Positions 9,488 to 18,368 of a stretch of DNA of 64,000 nt are shown here, in pieces; position 1 is the stretch's first letter; each line of letters starts with the position of its first letter. The stretch covers positions 248,001 through 312,000 of the forward strand of contig NZ_JAAQRC020000002.1 of the NCBI RefSeq assembly GCF_019216885.1, given 5' to 3'. The DNA is from Methylobacterium sp. SyP6R (lineage in GTDB: Bacteria; Pseudomonadota; Alphaproteobacteria; Rhizobiales; Beijerinckiaceae). The notes beneath the pieces are model-generated. The model was not told the origin of the DNA. It did no database searches and saw only the letters and a list, made by a program, of their open reading frames with translations. Both the position numbers and the translations under genes were made by a program.

Positions 9488-10347
9488 CAGACCGGCCTCA
9501 CCCGCTTGTTGCCGAGAAGCCCCTCGGGCCGCAGCAGCAGGACCAGCATCAGCAGCCCGACCGCGATGGTCTGCTGGTACTCGCCGCCGAACCAGTAGGT
9601 CGCGAAGGCCGAGAGCAGCCCGAGGCCGGCCCCGCCGATCAGCGCCCCGAGGTTGCTGCCGAGCCCGCCCACCGCGAGCGCGATGAAGCCGTTGAGGGTC
9701 AGCGAGAGGCCGAGCGCGAAATACGCGAAGGTGAGCTGGCCGGCCGCGAAGCCCGCGAGCCCGCCGAGCCCGCCGGCCAGCAGGTAGGAGGTCAGGCGCA
9801 CCCGGTCGGTCGGGATGCCGCGGGCGCGGGCCGCGAACGCGTCCTCGGAGGTGGCCTGGAACAGCTTGCCCCACAGGGTCAGGCGCGTGAAGGCTTCGAG
9901 CCCGGCCGTCATGGCGAGGACCGCGACCACCGGCAGCCAGTATTTCTGGTCGAGGAGCCCGGCGGAGAAGTCCTGCGGGATCACCCGCGGGAAGGGACGC
10001 GGCTCGGTGCCCCACCAGAGCCCGATCGCCTGCTGCAGCATGGTGGCGAGCGCCAGGGTCGAGAGGAGCCAGAGGTGCTCGTCGGAGCGGGCGAGAACCC
10101 GGCGCACGCCGACGATCTCGGTGACGGCGCCGGCCGCCGCCCCGGCCAGCACGGCACCCGCGAGACCGAGAGCCGTGGGCAGCCCGAGGCCGGCGATGAA
10201 CCAGGCGCCGACCACCCCGCCCAGCATGCAGAGGTGCCCGGTCGTGACGCTCAGCACGCGCGAGGTCGAGTACATCACGTTGTAGGCGAGCGCCGTCGCC
10301 GCGTAGACGGCGCCGATGGCGAGGCCCGAGACGATCACGGCCAGCAT
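9487..10347 (-). CDS. livH: ABC transporter permease, LivH type
   Basis: This 286-residue membrane protein starts MLAVIVSGLAIGAVYA, the usual LivH beginning. The ATG at 10347 was chosen because GAGGAG lies 7 bp upstream; the frame extends further upstream, but that part is an unlikely basic sequence. The EAA-type loop is around FAARARGIPTDRVRL. It is co-transcribed behind the receptor gene, with a 22-bp gap. Confidence 0.92.
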   Translation of the reverse strand: MLAVIVSGLAIGAVYAATALAYNVMYSTSRVLSVTTGHLCMLGGVVGAWFIAGLGLPTALGLAGAVLAGAAAGAVTEIVGVRRVLARSDEHLWLLSTLALATMLQQAIGLWWGTEPRPFPRVIPQDFSAGLLDQKYWLPVVAVLAMTAGLEAFTRLTLWGKLFQATSEDAFAARARGIPTDRVRLTSYLLAGGLGGLAGFAAGQLTFAYFALGLSLTLNGFIALAVGGLGSNLGALIGGAGLGLLSAFATYWFGGEYQQTIAVGLLMLVLLLRPEGLLGNKRVRPV

Positions 10348-10369
10348 GGGTGGCTCCTCTGTCTCGCGA

Positions 10370-11539
10370 TCACCGGGGGGCCGCCTCGTAGCAGCCGTCC
10401 CGGAACGAGGCGGCGATGTCGGCGACGATGTTCTTGTCCGGGAAGCCGTTGTGGTCCTGCGGGCTCCAGCTGTAGCTGGCATAGACGCCGGGCAGATCCC
10501 GGGTCGATTCGAGCACCGCCTTGATCTTCTGCGGATCGGTCGATCCGGCCTGCCTCACGGCGTGCTCGATGATCCTCACGGTGTCGTAGCCGAGGGCGAC
10601 CCACCAGAAGGTGAAGTCGATGCTGCCGCCGAGCGCCGGCTTGATCTTGTCGATCAGGGCCCGGGTCCGCGGCGGCAGCTTGCCGTCGACGTAGGTCGTG
10701 CTCTGGTAGCCGGCCGCAAAAGCGTTCTGCCAGTAATCCGGCTTGTTGAGCAGGGCCTTGATCGGGAGCGCCATGATCGCAGGGTGGCCCACCACCGGCA
10801 CGTCCCAGCCCATGTCGCCGCGGGTGTTGAGGATCCGGGCCATCAGGCCGGTGGCGGCGGTCCAGGGCATCACCACGTCGGCGCCCGCCGCCCTCGCCTT
10901 GGTCATCTCGTCGGTGAGGTCGGTCTTGTTGGGGTCGACCAGCACCGAGTAGACCGGCTTCACCCCGGCCTGCTCCAGGAGCGCGGCCGCCGTCTTGGCG
11001 CTGGACGTGCCGTAGCCGGACGTGTCGCCGATCACCGCCACCTTCCGGCGCTTGAGCACGTCGAGGGCGTAGGCGTTGCCGCCCTCGATCCACTGCCGGT
11101 TGGTGTTGATGGCCCGGAACGCCAGCGGGTACTTCTTCGGATCGGTCAGTTCGTCGATCGTCCCGATGACGATGTTGGGGATGCCGGCCCTGGCCACGAT
11201 CGGCACCGTGGCGAGGGATTCGCCTGAATTCACCGGGCCGATGACGAACTGCACCTTGTCGCTGAACAGGAGCTGCTGGGCGAGGTTCACCGCCTTGGTG
11301 GGTTCGCCCGCGGTGTCGCGGGTGAGGAGTTCGAGGGGGCGGCCGTCGATGCCGCCGGCCGCGTTGATCTCCTTGATGGCGAATTGCACGCCCTGGTTCT
11401 CGGCGATGGCCGCCGAGGAGAGCGGACCGGTGAGCGAGGAGAGCCAGCCGATGCGGATCGGCTCCGCCGCCCGGCCGGGTCCCGACGAGAGCACGCCGAG
11501 GCACGCGACAAGCCCGCATATCCACGCTGATGATCGCAT
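10370..11539 (-). CDS. Periplasmic substrate-binding protein of the Liv importer
   Basis: This 389-residue type I periplasmic binding protein has a signal peptide (cleavage likely after GRAA, residue about 24) followed by IRIGWLSSLTGPLS, the classic Leu/Ile/Val-type receptor opening. GGGGAGG lies 8 bp upstream of the ATG at 11539. It is the first gene of the receptor-HMGF-IclR operon. The ligand is unknown; membership in this family does not prove amino acid transport. The 155-bp gap to tctA leaves open whether transcription continues from the Tct operon. Confidence 0.9.
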   Translation of the reverse strand: MRSSAWICGLVACLGVLSSGPGRAAEPIRIGWLSSLTGPLSSAAIAENQGVQFAIKEINAAGGIDGRPLELLTRDTAGEPTKAVNLAQQLLFSDKVQFVIGPVNSGESLATVPIVARAGIPNIVIGTIDELTDPKKYPLAFRAINTNRQWIEGGNAYALDVLKRRKVAVIGDTSGYGTSSAKTAAALLEQAGVKPVYSVLVDPNKTDLTDEMTKARAAGADVVMPWTAATGLMARILNTRGDMGWDVPVVGHPAIMALPIKALLNKPDYWQNAFAAGYQSTTYVDGKLPPRTRALIDKIKPALGGSIDFTFWWVALGYDTVRIIEHAVRQAGSTDPQKIKAVLESTRDLPGVYASYSWSPQDHNGFPDKNIVADIAASFRDGCYEAAPR

Positions 11540-11694
11540 CCCACACCTCCCCTGCCGGATCGGGCCGGCCCGTTGTCTCGACGATTGGCCGCGACACGAC
11601 GCTCCACTTCCGGAGGCGGCGGCTGCATTGCGTTCTCTCTCCGGGGGCCGCAGCGCTGTCCGGGACAAGGATCGGCGCTGGTTTCCCCGTCCTC

Positions 11695-13278
11695 TCACAC
11701 CTCGAGCGACCCGGTCACCGCGGGCGCCTCGACCGGCGCCATCCGGCGGCCCCGCTCGTTCCCGGCCAGCACGGCGTCCATGCGGGAGCGCCGCCGGCCG
11801 CGCCAGGCGAGGACCACCTGCATGCCCACGAGCAGGACCGCGAGCGCCACGAAGGTCGCGCTGATCGGGCTGCCGACGAAGGTCCACGGATCGCCCCGCG
11901 AGAGCAGCAGGGCGCGGCGGAAGTTCTCCTCCAGCCGCGGGCCGAGCACGAAGCCGAGCAGCACCGGGGCCGGGTGGAAGCCGAGCCGCATCAGCCCGTA
12001 CCCGACGATCCCGATGACCAGCGTCTGCAGCACGCCGAACATCTCGTTGTTCGTGCTGTAGACGCCGACGCAGATGAAGAACAGGGCGCAGGGATACAGG
12101 AACCGGAACGGGATCTGCAGCAACCGCACCCAGATCCCGATCAGCGGCACGTTGAGGAGGACGAGCAGGATGTTGCCGATCCAGAAGCTCGCGATAAGGC
12201 CCCAGAACACGTCCGGATGCTCGGTCATGAGCTGCGGGCCCGGGGTGATGCCCTGGATGATCAGCGCGCCGAGGATCAGCGCCATCACGGCGTCGCCCGG
12301 GATGCCGAGGCTCATGGTCGGCACGAAATCGCCCTGGACGGAGGAATGCGTCGAGGCCTCCGGGCTCGCGACGCCGCCGATCGCGCCGCGGCCGAAACGC
12401 TCCGGATGGCGGCTCACCCGCTTCTCGGCCGCGTAGGCGATGAAGGAGGCAATGGTCGGACCCGTGCCGGGAATCAGCGAGCACAGGCTGCCGACCAGGG
12501 TGCCGCGCAGGATCGGCAGCGCGGCCTCCCGCAGGTCGGCCCGGCTCGGGCGCATGTCGCGCATCCGAACCCGCACGCCCGACAGATCGCCGACGGTGAG
12601 CCGGTTGATGCTCTTCAGGAACTCGGCGATGCCGAAGAACCCGAGCGCCACCGCCACGAGGTCGATCCCGTTGTAGAGCGACATCGCCCCGAAGGTGAAC
12701 CGGCTCGTCCCGGTGTCGAGGTCGCTGCCGACGCAGCCGAGGATCAGCCCGACGAGCGTCATCGCCACGCCCTTGAGCGCCGAGCCCCGGGCCAGCGTCG
12801 CCCCGGCGAGGAGCCCGAGCAGCATCAGGGTGCTGATCTCGGCCGGGCCGAACTGGAAGGCGATGCGCACGAGGAGCGGCGCGAACAGGATCATCTGCAC
12901 GATGCCGAAGGCGGCGCCGAAGAACGAGGCCAGCATCGTGATGCCCAGGGCCACGCCGCCGCGGCCCTGGCGCGTCATCGGATAGCCGTCGAGGCAGGTC
13001 ACGGCGTGCGAGGGGTGGCAGGGCAGGTTGAGCAGGATCGAGCAGATCGCCCCGCCGTACTGCGCCCCGTAATAGATCCCCGCGAGCATCAGGATCGCGG
13101 CGACCGGCGGCATCCCGAAGGTGAGCGGCAGCAGGATCGAGATCGTCGCCATGATGCCCATCCCGGGCAGCACGCCGATGAGGTTGCCGATCAGCACGCC
13201 GACCAGGCTGAACAGGAAGTTGTGCGGCTGCAGCGCGATCGAGAAGCCGTGGATCAGGTTGGCGACGGTGCTGTCCAT
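11695..13278 (-). CDS. tctA: Tripartite tricarboxylate transporter large permease TctA
   Basis: This 527-residue protein has about 12 membrane segments. It carries the TctA signatures GVLPGMGIMATISILLP near the N-terminus, a GGAICSILLNLPCHPSHA segment, and the second half-repeat LIPGTGPTIASFIAYAAEKR with SLGIPGDAVMALILGALI. It forms the ion-coupled permease of a TctABC system, which takes up di- and tricarboxylates or other organic acids delivered by a Bug-type receptor. It starts 4 bp behind the tctB stop. Confidence 0.93.
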   Translation of the reverse strand: MDSTVANLIHGFSIALQPHNFLFSLVGVLIGNLIGVLPGMGIMATISILLPLTFGMPPVAAILMLAGIYYGAQYGGAICSILLNLPCHPSHAVTCLDGYPMTRQGRGGVALGITMLASFFGAAFGIVQMILFAPLLVRIAFQFGPAEISTLMLLGLLAGATLARGSALKGVAMTLVGLILGCVGSDLDTGTSRFTFGAMSLYNGIDLVAVALGFFGIAEFLKSINRLTVGDLSGVRVRMRDMRPSRADLREAALPILRGTLVGSLCSLIPGTGPTIASFIAYAAEKRVSRHPERFGRGAIGGVASPEASTHSSVQGDFVPTMSLGIPGDAVMALILGALIIQGITPGPQLMTEHPDVFWGLIASFWIGNILLVLLNVPLIGIWVRLLQIPFRFLYPCALFFICVGVYSTNNEMFGVLQTLVIGIVGYGLMRLGFHPAPVLLGFVLGPRLEENFRRALLLSRGDPWTFVGSPISATFVALAVLLVGMQVVLAWRGRRRSRMDAVLAGNERGRRMAPVEAPAVTGSLEV

Positions 13279-13282
13279 GACC

Positions 13283-13735
13283 CTATCCCCGCCAGAACGG
13301 CATCTGGAACTTCAGCGCCAGGGTGAAGACCAGCCCCGCCACCACGGTCATCGCGAGCGCCAGCACCAGGGCGGCGCGCACGCTGCCGCTCCGGTCGCCG
13401 AGCGCCGAGACGAAGACGCAGGCGAAGGTCGCGGGTCCGAGGCCGAGATGCTCGCCGAGCACCATGAACAGCACGATCCCGAGCACGATGCAGAACCAGC
13501 CGCGCCAGTCCGGCCGACCCCCCTCCCCCTCGTGCTCCGCCGCCTCCGGCGTCACCGCGATCAGGAGCCCGATCACGCCTAGCGCACCGCCGACCAGCAT
13601 CGGGAAGAGGCCGGGGCCGACCCGCGCCAGGGTGCCGAGGCCGAAGGTGCGGGCCTCCAGCACGACCGCGAGACCGAGGAGGAGGATCAGGCCGCCCGCC
13701 GCATAGCGGCGGACGATGGACGCCGAGGCGTGCAT
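13283..13735 (-). CDS. tctB: TctB-family small permease subunit
   Basis: This 150-residue protein has four predicted membrane segments and the loose sequence pattern of TctB (GLGTLARVGPGLFP after helix one). It lies directly upstream of tctA. Its ATG is 2 bp behind the stop of a 23-codon open frame, which probably delivers ribosomes to it. Confidence 0.88.
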   Translation of the reverse strand: MHASASIVRRYAAGGLILLLGLAVVLEARTFGLGTLARVGPGLFPMLVGGALGVIGLLIAVTPEAAEHEGEGGRPDWRGWFCIVLGIVLFMVLGEHLGLGPATFACVFVSALGDRSGSVRAALVLALAMTVVAGLVFTLALKFQMPFWRG

Positions 13736-13737
13736 GC

Positions 13738-13809
13738 TCAGCCCCGCGGGTTCGCGTGGTGGAGGGGCAGGCCCCGGGCGAGTTCGGACAGCGGCGGGAT
13801 CGCGGCCAT
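13738..13809 (-). CDS. Possible 23-residue coupling ORF
   Basis: An ATG at 13809 overlaps the stop codon of the upstream AtuA-related gene (ATGA), and the frame ends 2 bp before the tctB start. The encoded peptide (MAAIPPLSELARGLPLHHAN and three more residues) matches nothing I recognise. It may serve only to carry terminating ribosomes across the 73-bp gap, or it may be chance. Confidence 0.35.
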   Translation of the reverse strand: MAAIPPLSELARGLPLHHANPRG

Positions 13810-14168
13810 CACGCCACCTCCGGGTGGTAGTTGCGCAGGAGGTTCGCGGCGCTCTCCGGCACCTCCATCTCGAAGCCGAGGATCGCCGCGGAAAGGGCCT
13901 TTCCGTAATTGTCGAGGCAGAGCGAGCGGGACACGCCGCCGCCGAGCGCGCCCTCGGCGACGAAGTTGAGCACGCCCAGCCGGTCGACCGCGTAGCGGGT
14001 GACCTGGCCCGTCACCATGCCGGCGTAGAACGCCTTGAAGCGCTCGGCGGTGAGCTGCTCCTTCAGGTAGGGGTAGAGGTCCGGCTCGTAGGCGATGACC
14101 GTGATGTTCGAGGTGTTGCCCTTGTCGCCGGAGCGGACATGGGCCACGTGCTGCAGGGGCAGGCGCAT
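13809..14168 (-). CDS. AtuA-related small protein
   Basis: This 119-residue protein begins with HVAHVRSGDKGNTSNI, the hallmark of the small domain that forms the C-terminal part of AtuA-type proteins in some organisms and is a separate gene in others. It lies 6 bp behind the 451-residue AtuA-like gene, so the two probably form one functional unit. The family is named from acyclic terpene utilisation, but its biochemical role is not established and other substrates are likely here. Confidence 0.85.
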   Translation of the reverse strand: MRLPLQHVAHVRSGDKGNTSNITVIAYEPDLYPYLKEQLTAERFKAFYAGMVTGQVTRYAVDRLGVLNFVAEGALGGGVSRSLCLDNYGKALSAAILGFEMEVPESAANLLRNYHPEVA

Positions 14169-14174
14169 GGTCTC

Positions 14175-15530
14175 TCAGCTCTCGTAGAACGTGATGACGG
14201 GGGACAGCGCCTCGCGGGGAACGAGCGACGACCAGACGCCGATCACCTCGCGGGTGCGGTCCTGGTGCGGCACGCGCTTGCCGGTCATGCCGACGCCCGA
14301 CACGGCCATGCCGTCGACCTCGCGGCCGACCTTGAGCGCCTCCTCGCGGGTCCGGGTGCGGGCGGCGACCCGCACGGCGATCTCGTAGGGCTCCGGGCCG
14401 GTGCGCGCCGCGCTGCCGCCGTGGATGGCGTTGAGGCCGACGAAGTCGATGCGGATCTCCTCGGCCTGAAGGCCGACGATCCGGAACCGCTCCTCCAGGA
14501 TGCGCTTGGCGAGTTCCGCCCGGCGCAGGGCGCCCGGCCCGGCGTAGAAGAACATGTCCTCGCCGACGAAGCCCTCCTGGCAGGCGATCGACACCTTGAG
14601 GGTGGGCGTGCGCGGCTTGCCGGAGATGCGCGACACCCGCACGCGGTCGTGGCCGACCTCCTCGAGCTCGGTCGTGGTGAAGTCCACCACCACGTCCGGG
14701 GTGAGGTAGTTCGCCGGGTCGTGCACCTCGTAGAACAGCTGTTCCTTCAGGGTGCGGAGGGTGACCGCCCCGCCGGTCCCGGCGACCTTGGTGATCACCG
14801 CCGAGCCGTCGCTCTCGACCTCGGCGATCGGGAAGGCGAGATCCCAGGGGTCCGGCACGTCCTTGAAACCGGGATCGCAGAAGTAGCCGCCGGTGGCCTG
14901 CGCGCCGCATTCGAGCACGTGGCCGATGCCGTTGCCGGGCCCCAGGCGATCGTGGTCGAGGGGATCCCAGCCGAATTCGTGCATCATCGGCGCCATGAAG
15001 ATCGACGGGTCGGCGACGCGTCCGGTGACGACGATCTGGGCTCCCTCCCGCAGGGCCGCGACGATGGGCTCGGCGCCCATATAGGCCTCCGCCGAGACGA
15101 TCGAGCCGGCGAGCGAGGCGCTCGGCCGCCCGTCCTCCATCAGCGTGTCGGTGAGGCCGAGGACGCGGTCGGTGATCAGGCTGCCCGAGACCGCCGCGAC
15201 CTTCGTGCCCTTCGGCGCCCCGCATTCGCGCAGCCAATGGACGATCCGCTCGGCCGCCCCTTCCGGGTTGATCCAGCCCTGGTTGCTGATGATCCGGGTG
15301 CCCCGCCGCAGGCAGCCGGGCAGCACCCGCTGCATCCGGTCGTCGAGATAGGTGTCGTAGCCGGGAAAGTCCGGATCGCGCCGCTTGCGCACCTGCGCGG
15401 CGGAGATCGTCGCCTCCGCCATGGTCTCGAAGCAGAGATAGTCGAGGTCGCCCCGCTCGGCATTGAGGCGCGCCGGCTCCAGCCGGTCGCCCCACCAGGC
15501 CGAGCCCGATCCGATCCGCAAGCCCGCCAT
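14175..15530 (-). CDS. AtuA-family protein (DUF1446 type)
   Basis: This 451-residue protein carries the family's typical MAGLRIGSGSAWWGDRL opening, LDYLCFETMAEATIS and the ITDRVLGLTDTLM region. AtuA-like proteins were first linked to citronellol/geraniol breakdown, yet many occur next to Tct transporters and CoA-linked genes, as here. The gene sits between tctC (91-bp gap) and its small partner. The enzymatic step is unknown. Confidence 0.87.
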   Translation of the reverse strand: MAGLRIGSGSAWWGDRLEPARLNAERGDLDYLCFETMAEATISAAQVRKRRDPDFPGYDTYLDDRMQRVLPGCLRRGTRIISNQGWINPEGAAERIVHWLRECGAPKGTKVAAVSGSLITDRVLGLTDTLMEDGRPSASLAGSIVSAEAYMGAEPIVAALREGAQIVVTGRVADPSIFMAPMMHEFGWDPLDHDRLGPGNGIGHVLECGAQATGGYFCDPGFKDVPDPWDLAFPIAEVESDGSAVITKVAGTGGAVTLRTLKEQLFYEVHDPANYLTPDVVVDFTTTELEEVGHDRVRVSRISGKPRTPTLKVSIACQEGFVGEDMFFYAGPGALRRAELAKRILEERFRIVGLQAEEIRIDFVGLNAIHGGSAARTGPEPYEIAVRVAARTRTREEALKVGREVDGMAVSGVGMTGKRVPHQDRTREVIGVWSSLVPREALSPVITFYES

Positions 15531-15621
15531 CCCGTACCTCCCTGTGATCGATGGCGACGCCGGAATGACTTCATTCGACGGCGGCGCGGGATGTTTCTAC
15601 TGGAGTTCTGCGCCGGACCTT

Positions 15622-16584
15622 CTACTCGACCGCAACGCCGGTCTTGGCCACGATCTCCGGCCATCGGGCGACCTCGTTGCGCACTACCTGCCCGAAGGCG
15701 TCGGGGGCGGTGCCGCCCGGCGTCGCGCCGAGTTCGAGCAGGCGGGCCGTGGTCTTCGGTTCCGCCAGCACGGCGGCGATGCGCGATTGCAGCAGGTCGA
15801 CGATCGGGCGCGGGGTCCCGGCGGGCGCGAGCAGCCCGAACCAGGCCGCGACCTCGTAGCCGGGCACCCCGGCCTCCGCCATGGTCGGCACGTCCGGAAG
15901 TCCGGGGAAGCGGGCGGCCGTCGTCACGGCGAGCGCCCGCAGCGTTCCGGCCCGCACGTGCCCGATCGCCGAGGGCAGGTTGTCGAACCCGAGCTTGATG
16001 TGGCCGGCGATGAGATCGTTCAGCATCGGACCGCCGCCCCGGTAGGGGACGTGGGTGAGCGGAATCCCGGCCATCACCTTGAGGAGCTCGCCGGACATGT
16101 GCGGCGAGCCGCCCGTCGAGGTCGAGCCGAAGGCCAGGCCCTCGGGCGTGGCACGGGCCAGCCGGATCAGCCCCGCGAGGTCGGCGACCCCGAGCGAGGG
16201 GTTGGCCAGCAGCACGTTCGGCGTGGAGGCGACCACGGTGATCGGCGCGAAGTCGCGCACCGGGTCGTAGGGCAGGCTGCGGAACACCGCGGCGTTGATG
16301 CCGTGGGTGTTGATGGTCGCCATCACCAGGGTGTAGCCGTCCGGCGCGCTGCCCGCGACCGCCTTGGTGCCGATGTTGCCCGAGGCGCCCGGCCGGTTGT
16401 CCACGATGGCGTGCTGGCCGAAGCGCTTGTCGAGCCGGTCGGCGACCAGGCGCGCCAGGATGTCGGTCGTCCCGCCGGGCGGGAACGGAACCACGATCCG
16501 GATGATCCGGTCCGGATAGGCGGCGAGTGCCGTCCCGGGGACGGCCAGCGACGCGAGCAGGCCCAAGCACAGCCGACGGTCCAC
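15622..16584 (-). CDS. tctC: Bug-family (TctC) solute receptor
   Basis: This 320-residue periplasmic protein has a signal peptide ending near TALA (residue about 21), then YPDRIIRIVVPFPPGGTTD, the canonical Bug opening, and the family motifs NRPGASGNIG and HVPYRGGGP. Translation probably starts at GTG 16584, with GGAGAG 7 bp upstream. As first gene of the tctC-atuA-atuA'-tctB-tctA series it should hand an organic acid to TctAB. Confidence 0.92.
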   Translation of the reverse strand: MDRRLCLGLLASLAVPGTALAAYPDRIIRIVVPFPPGGTTDILARLVADRLDKRFGQHAIVDNRPGASGNIGTKAVAGSAPDGYTLVMATINTHGINAAVFRSLPYDPVRDFAPITVVASTPNVLLANPSLGVADLAGLIRLARATPEGLAFGSTSTGGSPHMSGELLKVMAGIPLTHVPYRGGGPMLNDLIAGHIKLGFDNLPSAIGHVRAGTLRALAVTTAARFPGLPDVPTMAEAGVPGYEVAAWFGLLAPAGTPRPIVDLLQSRIAAVLAEPKTTARLLELGATPGGTAPDAFGQVVRNEVARWPEIVAKTGVAVE

Positions 16585-16767
16585 GGTGGCTCTCCGTGCG
16601 TTTCGCGAGTGCGCCGCCCTTCGGGTCGAGTTCCGTCACGCGGAACTCTTACGGTCGCCCTCGCCCCTCCCTCGCCCGCAACAACCGACGTCGTTCCAGC
16701 GGACGTAACAGTGTTGACAGGGTCTAACCGGGAAGGCAACCATCTTCCGAACAGAGATCGCGCCGGA
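16585..16767. promoter_or_regulatory. Divergent promoter region between the Tct and acyl-CoA operons
   Basis: The 183 bp separate two operons running apart. A TTGACA hexamer at 16714-16719 faces the rightward operon, but the -10 region about 17 bp on (near AACCAT) is poor. No clear operator palindrome was found. The shared region suggests joint control of uptake and breakdown genes. Confidence 0.4.
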
Positions 16768-17985
16768 ATGTCCGCGCGGCCCGCCCGGAGGATGCCCGTT
16801 GCCTCGTTCCGCATCACGGACCTGTTTGCCCCGGCCCGTGCCGGTTTCGGCCCGGTGAGCACCGTTGCGGGCGTCGGGCTGACGCCGTTCGGGCGCCACG
16901 AGGGGCACTCCACGCTCGACCTGATGAGCCGCGCGGCCGCCGATGCGCTGACGGATGCGGAGCTTGAGCGGGGCGACGTCGACGGGCTGATCACCGGCTA
17001 CTCGACCACCCACCCGCACCTGATGCTCTCGACCGTCTTCGCCGAGCATTTCGGACTGCGCCCGACTTACGCGCACGCGGTGCAGCTCGGCGGCGCCACC
17101 GGCTTCGCGCTGGTGATGCTCGCCCACCTCCTGGTCGAGGCCGGGGCCGCGCGGCGGATCCTGGTGGTGGCGGGGGAGAACCGGCTCACGGGCCAGTCCC
17201 GCGACGCCGCGATCCAGACCCTCGCGCAGGTCGGCCATCCCGTCTACGAGGTGCCGCTCGGCCCGACGATTCCCGCCTATTACGGCCTCGTCGCCGCCCG
17301 CTACGCCCACGAATACGGCGAGCAGGATCTCGCGGCGCTCGCGGTCTTGATGCGCGCCAACGCCGCCCGTACGCCGGGCGCCCATCTGCGCGATCCGATC
17401 ACCGCCGAGGCGGTCCGGGCCTCGAAGCCGATCGCCTCGCCCCTGCGCCTTCTCGATTGCTGCCCGGTCTCGGATGGCGGCGCGGCCTTCGTGATCGCCC
17501 GGGACGAGGCGGGGCGGCGCGGACCCCGCATCCGCGGTGCGGCCCAGGCCCATACCCATCAGCACGTCAGCGCCGCCCCCTCGCTCACCACCTTCGGAGC
17601 AGGAGACTGCGCGGCCCGCGCGCTCGCCGCGGCGGGCGTCGGTCTGCCCGATATCGGCTACGCGGCGATCTACGACAGCTTCACGATCACCCTGGCGATC
17701 CTCCTGGAGGAGATCGGCCTCGCGCCGCGGGGCGGGGCCGGGCGGCTCGCCGCCGAGGGGCATTTCGATCCCGCCGGCGCCATGCCGCTCAACACGCATG
17801 GCGGCCTCCTGAGCTACGGCCATTGCGGGGTCGGGGGCGCCATGGCGCACCTCGCCGAGACGGTGCGGCAGATGCGCGGCGAGGCGGGGCCCCGCCAGAT
17901 CCCGCCGCCGGCCCTGGCGCTGCTGCATGGCGACGGCGGCGTCCTGTCCTCCCATGTCAGCCTCGTGCTGGAGAATGTCCGATGA
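16768..17985 (+). CDS. Thiolase-fold protein lacking the nucleophilic cysteine
   Basis: This protein of about 405 residues has thiolase-superfamily features: TVAGVGLTPFGRHEG near the N-terminus and NTHGGLLSYGHCG near residues 342-354. The segment where thiolases have their acylated cysteine (C-A-S-G type) reads QLGGATGFA at residues 106-114, so that cysteine is absent. Such SCP2-like proteins with a DUF35 partner are known as retro-aldolases in steroid side-chain breakdown (Ltp2/ChsH2 type), and the next gene is a DUF35 protein with overlapping ATGA. Aldolytic rather than thiolytic cleavage is therefore inferred. An ATG at 16792 is an alternative start; the ribosome site is weak for both. Confidence 0.85.
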   Translation: MSARPARRMPVASFRITDLFAPARAGFGPVSTVAGVGLTPFGRHEGHSTLDLMSRAAADALTDAELERGDVDGLITGYSTTHPHLMLSTVFAEHFGLRPTYAHAVQLGGATGFALVMLAHLLVEAGAARRILVVAGENRLTGQSRDAAIQTLAQVGHPVYEVPLGPTIPAYYGLVAARYAHEYGEQDLAALAVLMRANAARTPGAHLRDPITAEAVRASKPIASPLRLLDCCPVSDGGAAFVIARDEAGRRGPRIRGAAQAHTHQHVSAAPSLTTFGAGDCAARALAAAGVGLPDIGYAAIYDSFTITLAILLEEIGLAPRGGAGRLAAEGHFDPAGAMPLNTHGGLLSYGHCGVGGAMAHLAETVRQMRGEAGPRQIPPPALALLHGDGGVLSSHVSLVLENVR

Positions 17986-18368
17986 ACCCGGATCCTTCGA
18001 GCCCCGCGCCCGCGCCCGCGGACTGGACGCGGGGCGGCGAGGGCCTCGCCTTCGCGCGCTGCCGCGCCTGCGGCCACGTCCAGTATGTCCTGCGCCCGTT
18101 CTGCCCGGCCTGCGGCGCCCGGGACCTTCAGGTCACGCAGGCCTCCGGCCGCGGCCGGGTCTACGCGCTGACCACCGTGGCACGGGCGCCGTCGCCGGAA
18201 CTCGCCACCCACGCGCCCTACGTCGTCGCGCTGATCGACGCCGAGGAGGGCTTCCGCTTCATGGCCCACGCGGCCGAGGGGCTGGCGATCGGCGCGCCCG
18301 TGCACACCGCCTTCCGGACCTTCGGGGCCGGGCGCGTCCCCTATTGCCTGCCGCAGGAGCGTGAGTGA
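17982..18368 (+). CDS. DUF35 zinc-ribbon/OB-fold protein
   Basis: This 128-residue protein has four cysteines at residues 27, 30, 41 and 44 (CRAC...CPAC) that form a rubredoxin-like zinc ribbon. An OB-fold part with GRGRVYALTTV follows. In known systems such proteins bind and support thiolase-fold partners. Here the gene overlaps the thiolase-like gene by ATGA and the acyl-CoA synthetase by TGATG, so the three are made together. Confidence 0.9.
   Translation: MNPDPSSPAPAPADWTRGGEGLAFARCRACGHVQYVLRPFCPACGARDLQVTQASGRGRVYALTTVARAPSPELATHAPYVVALIDAEEGFRFMAHAAEGLAIGAPVHTAFRTFGAGRVPYCLPQERE

Noticed and set aside
13738..15495. Alternative 585-codon frame over the AtuA genes
   Set aside because: Arginine/proline-rich translation in the wrong frame; the AtuA frames have family motifs and coupled stops and starts.
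16768..17985. Acetyl-CoA acetyltransferase
   Set aside because: The nucleophilic cysteine is absent and the partner is a DUF35 protein, so a plain thiolase call is not supported.
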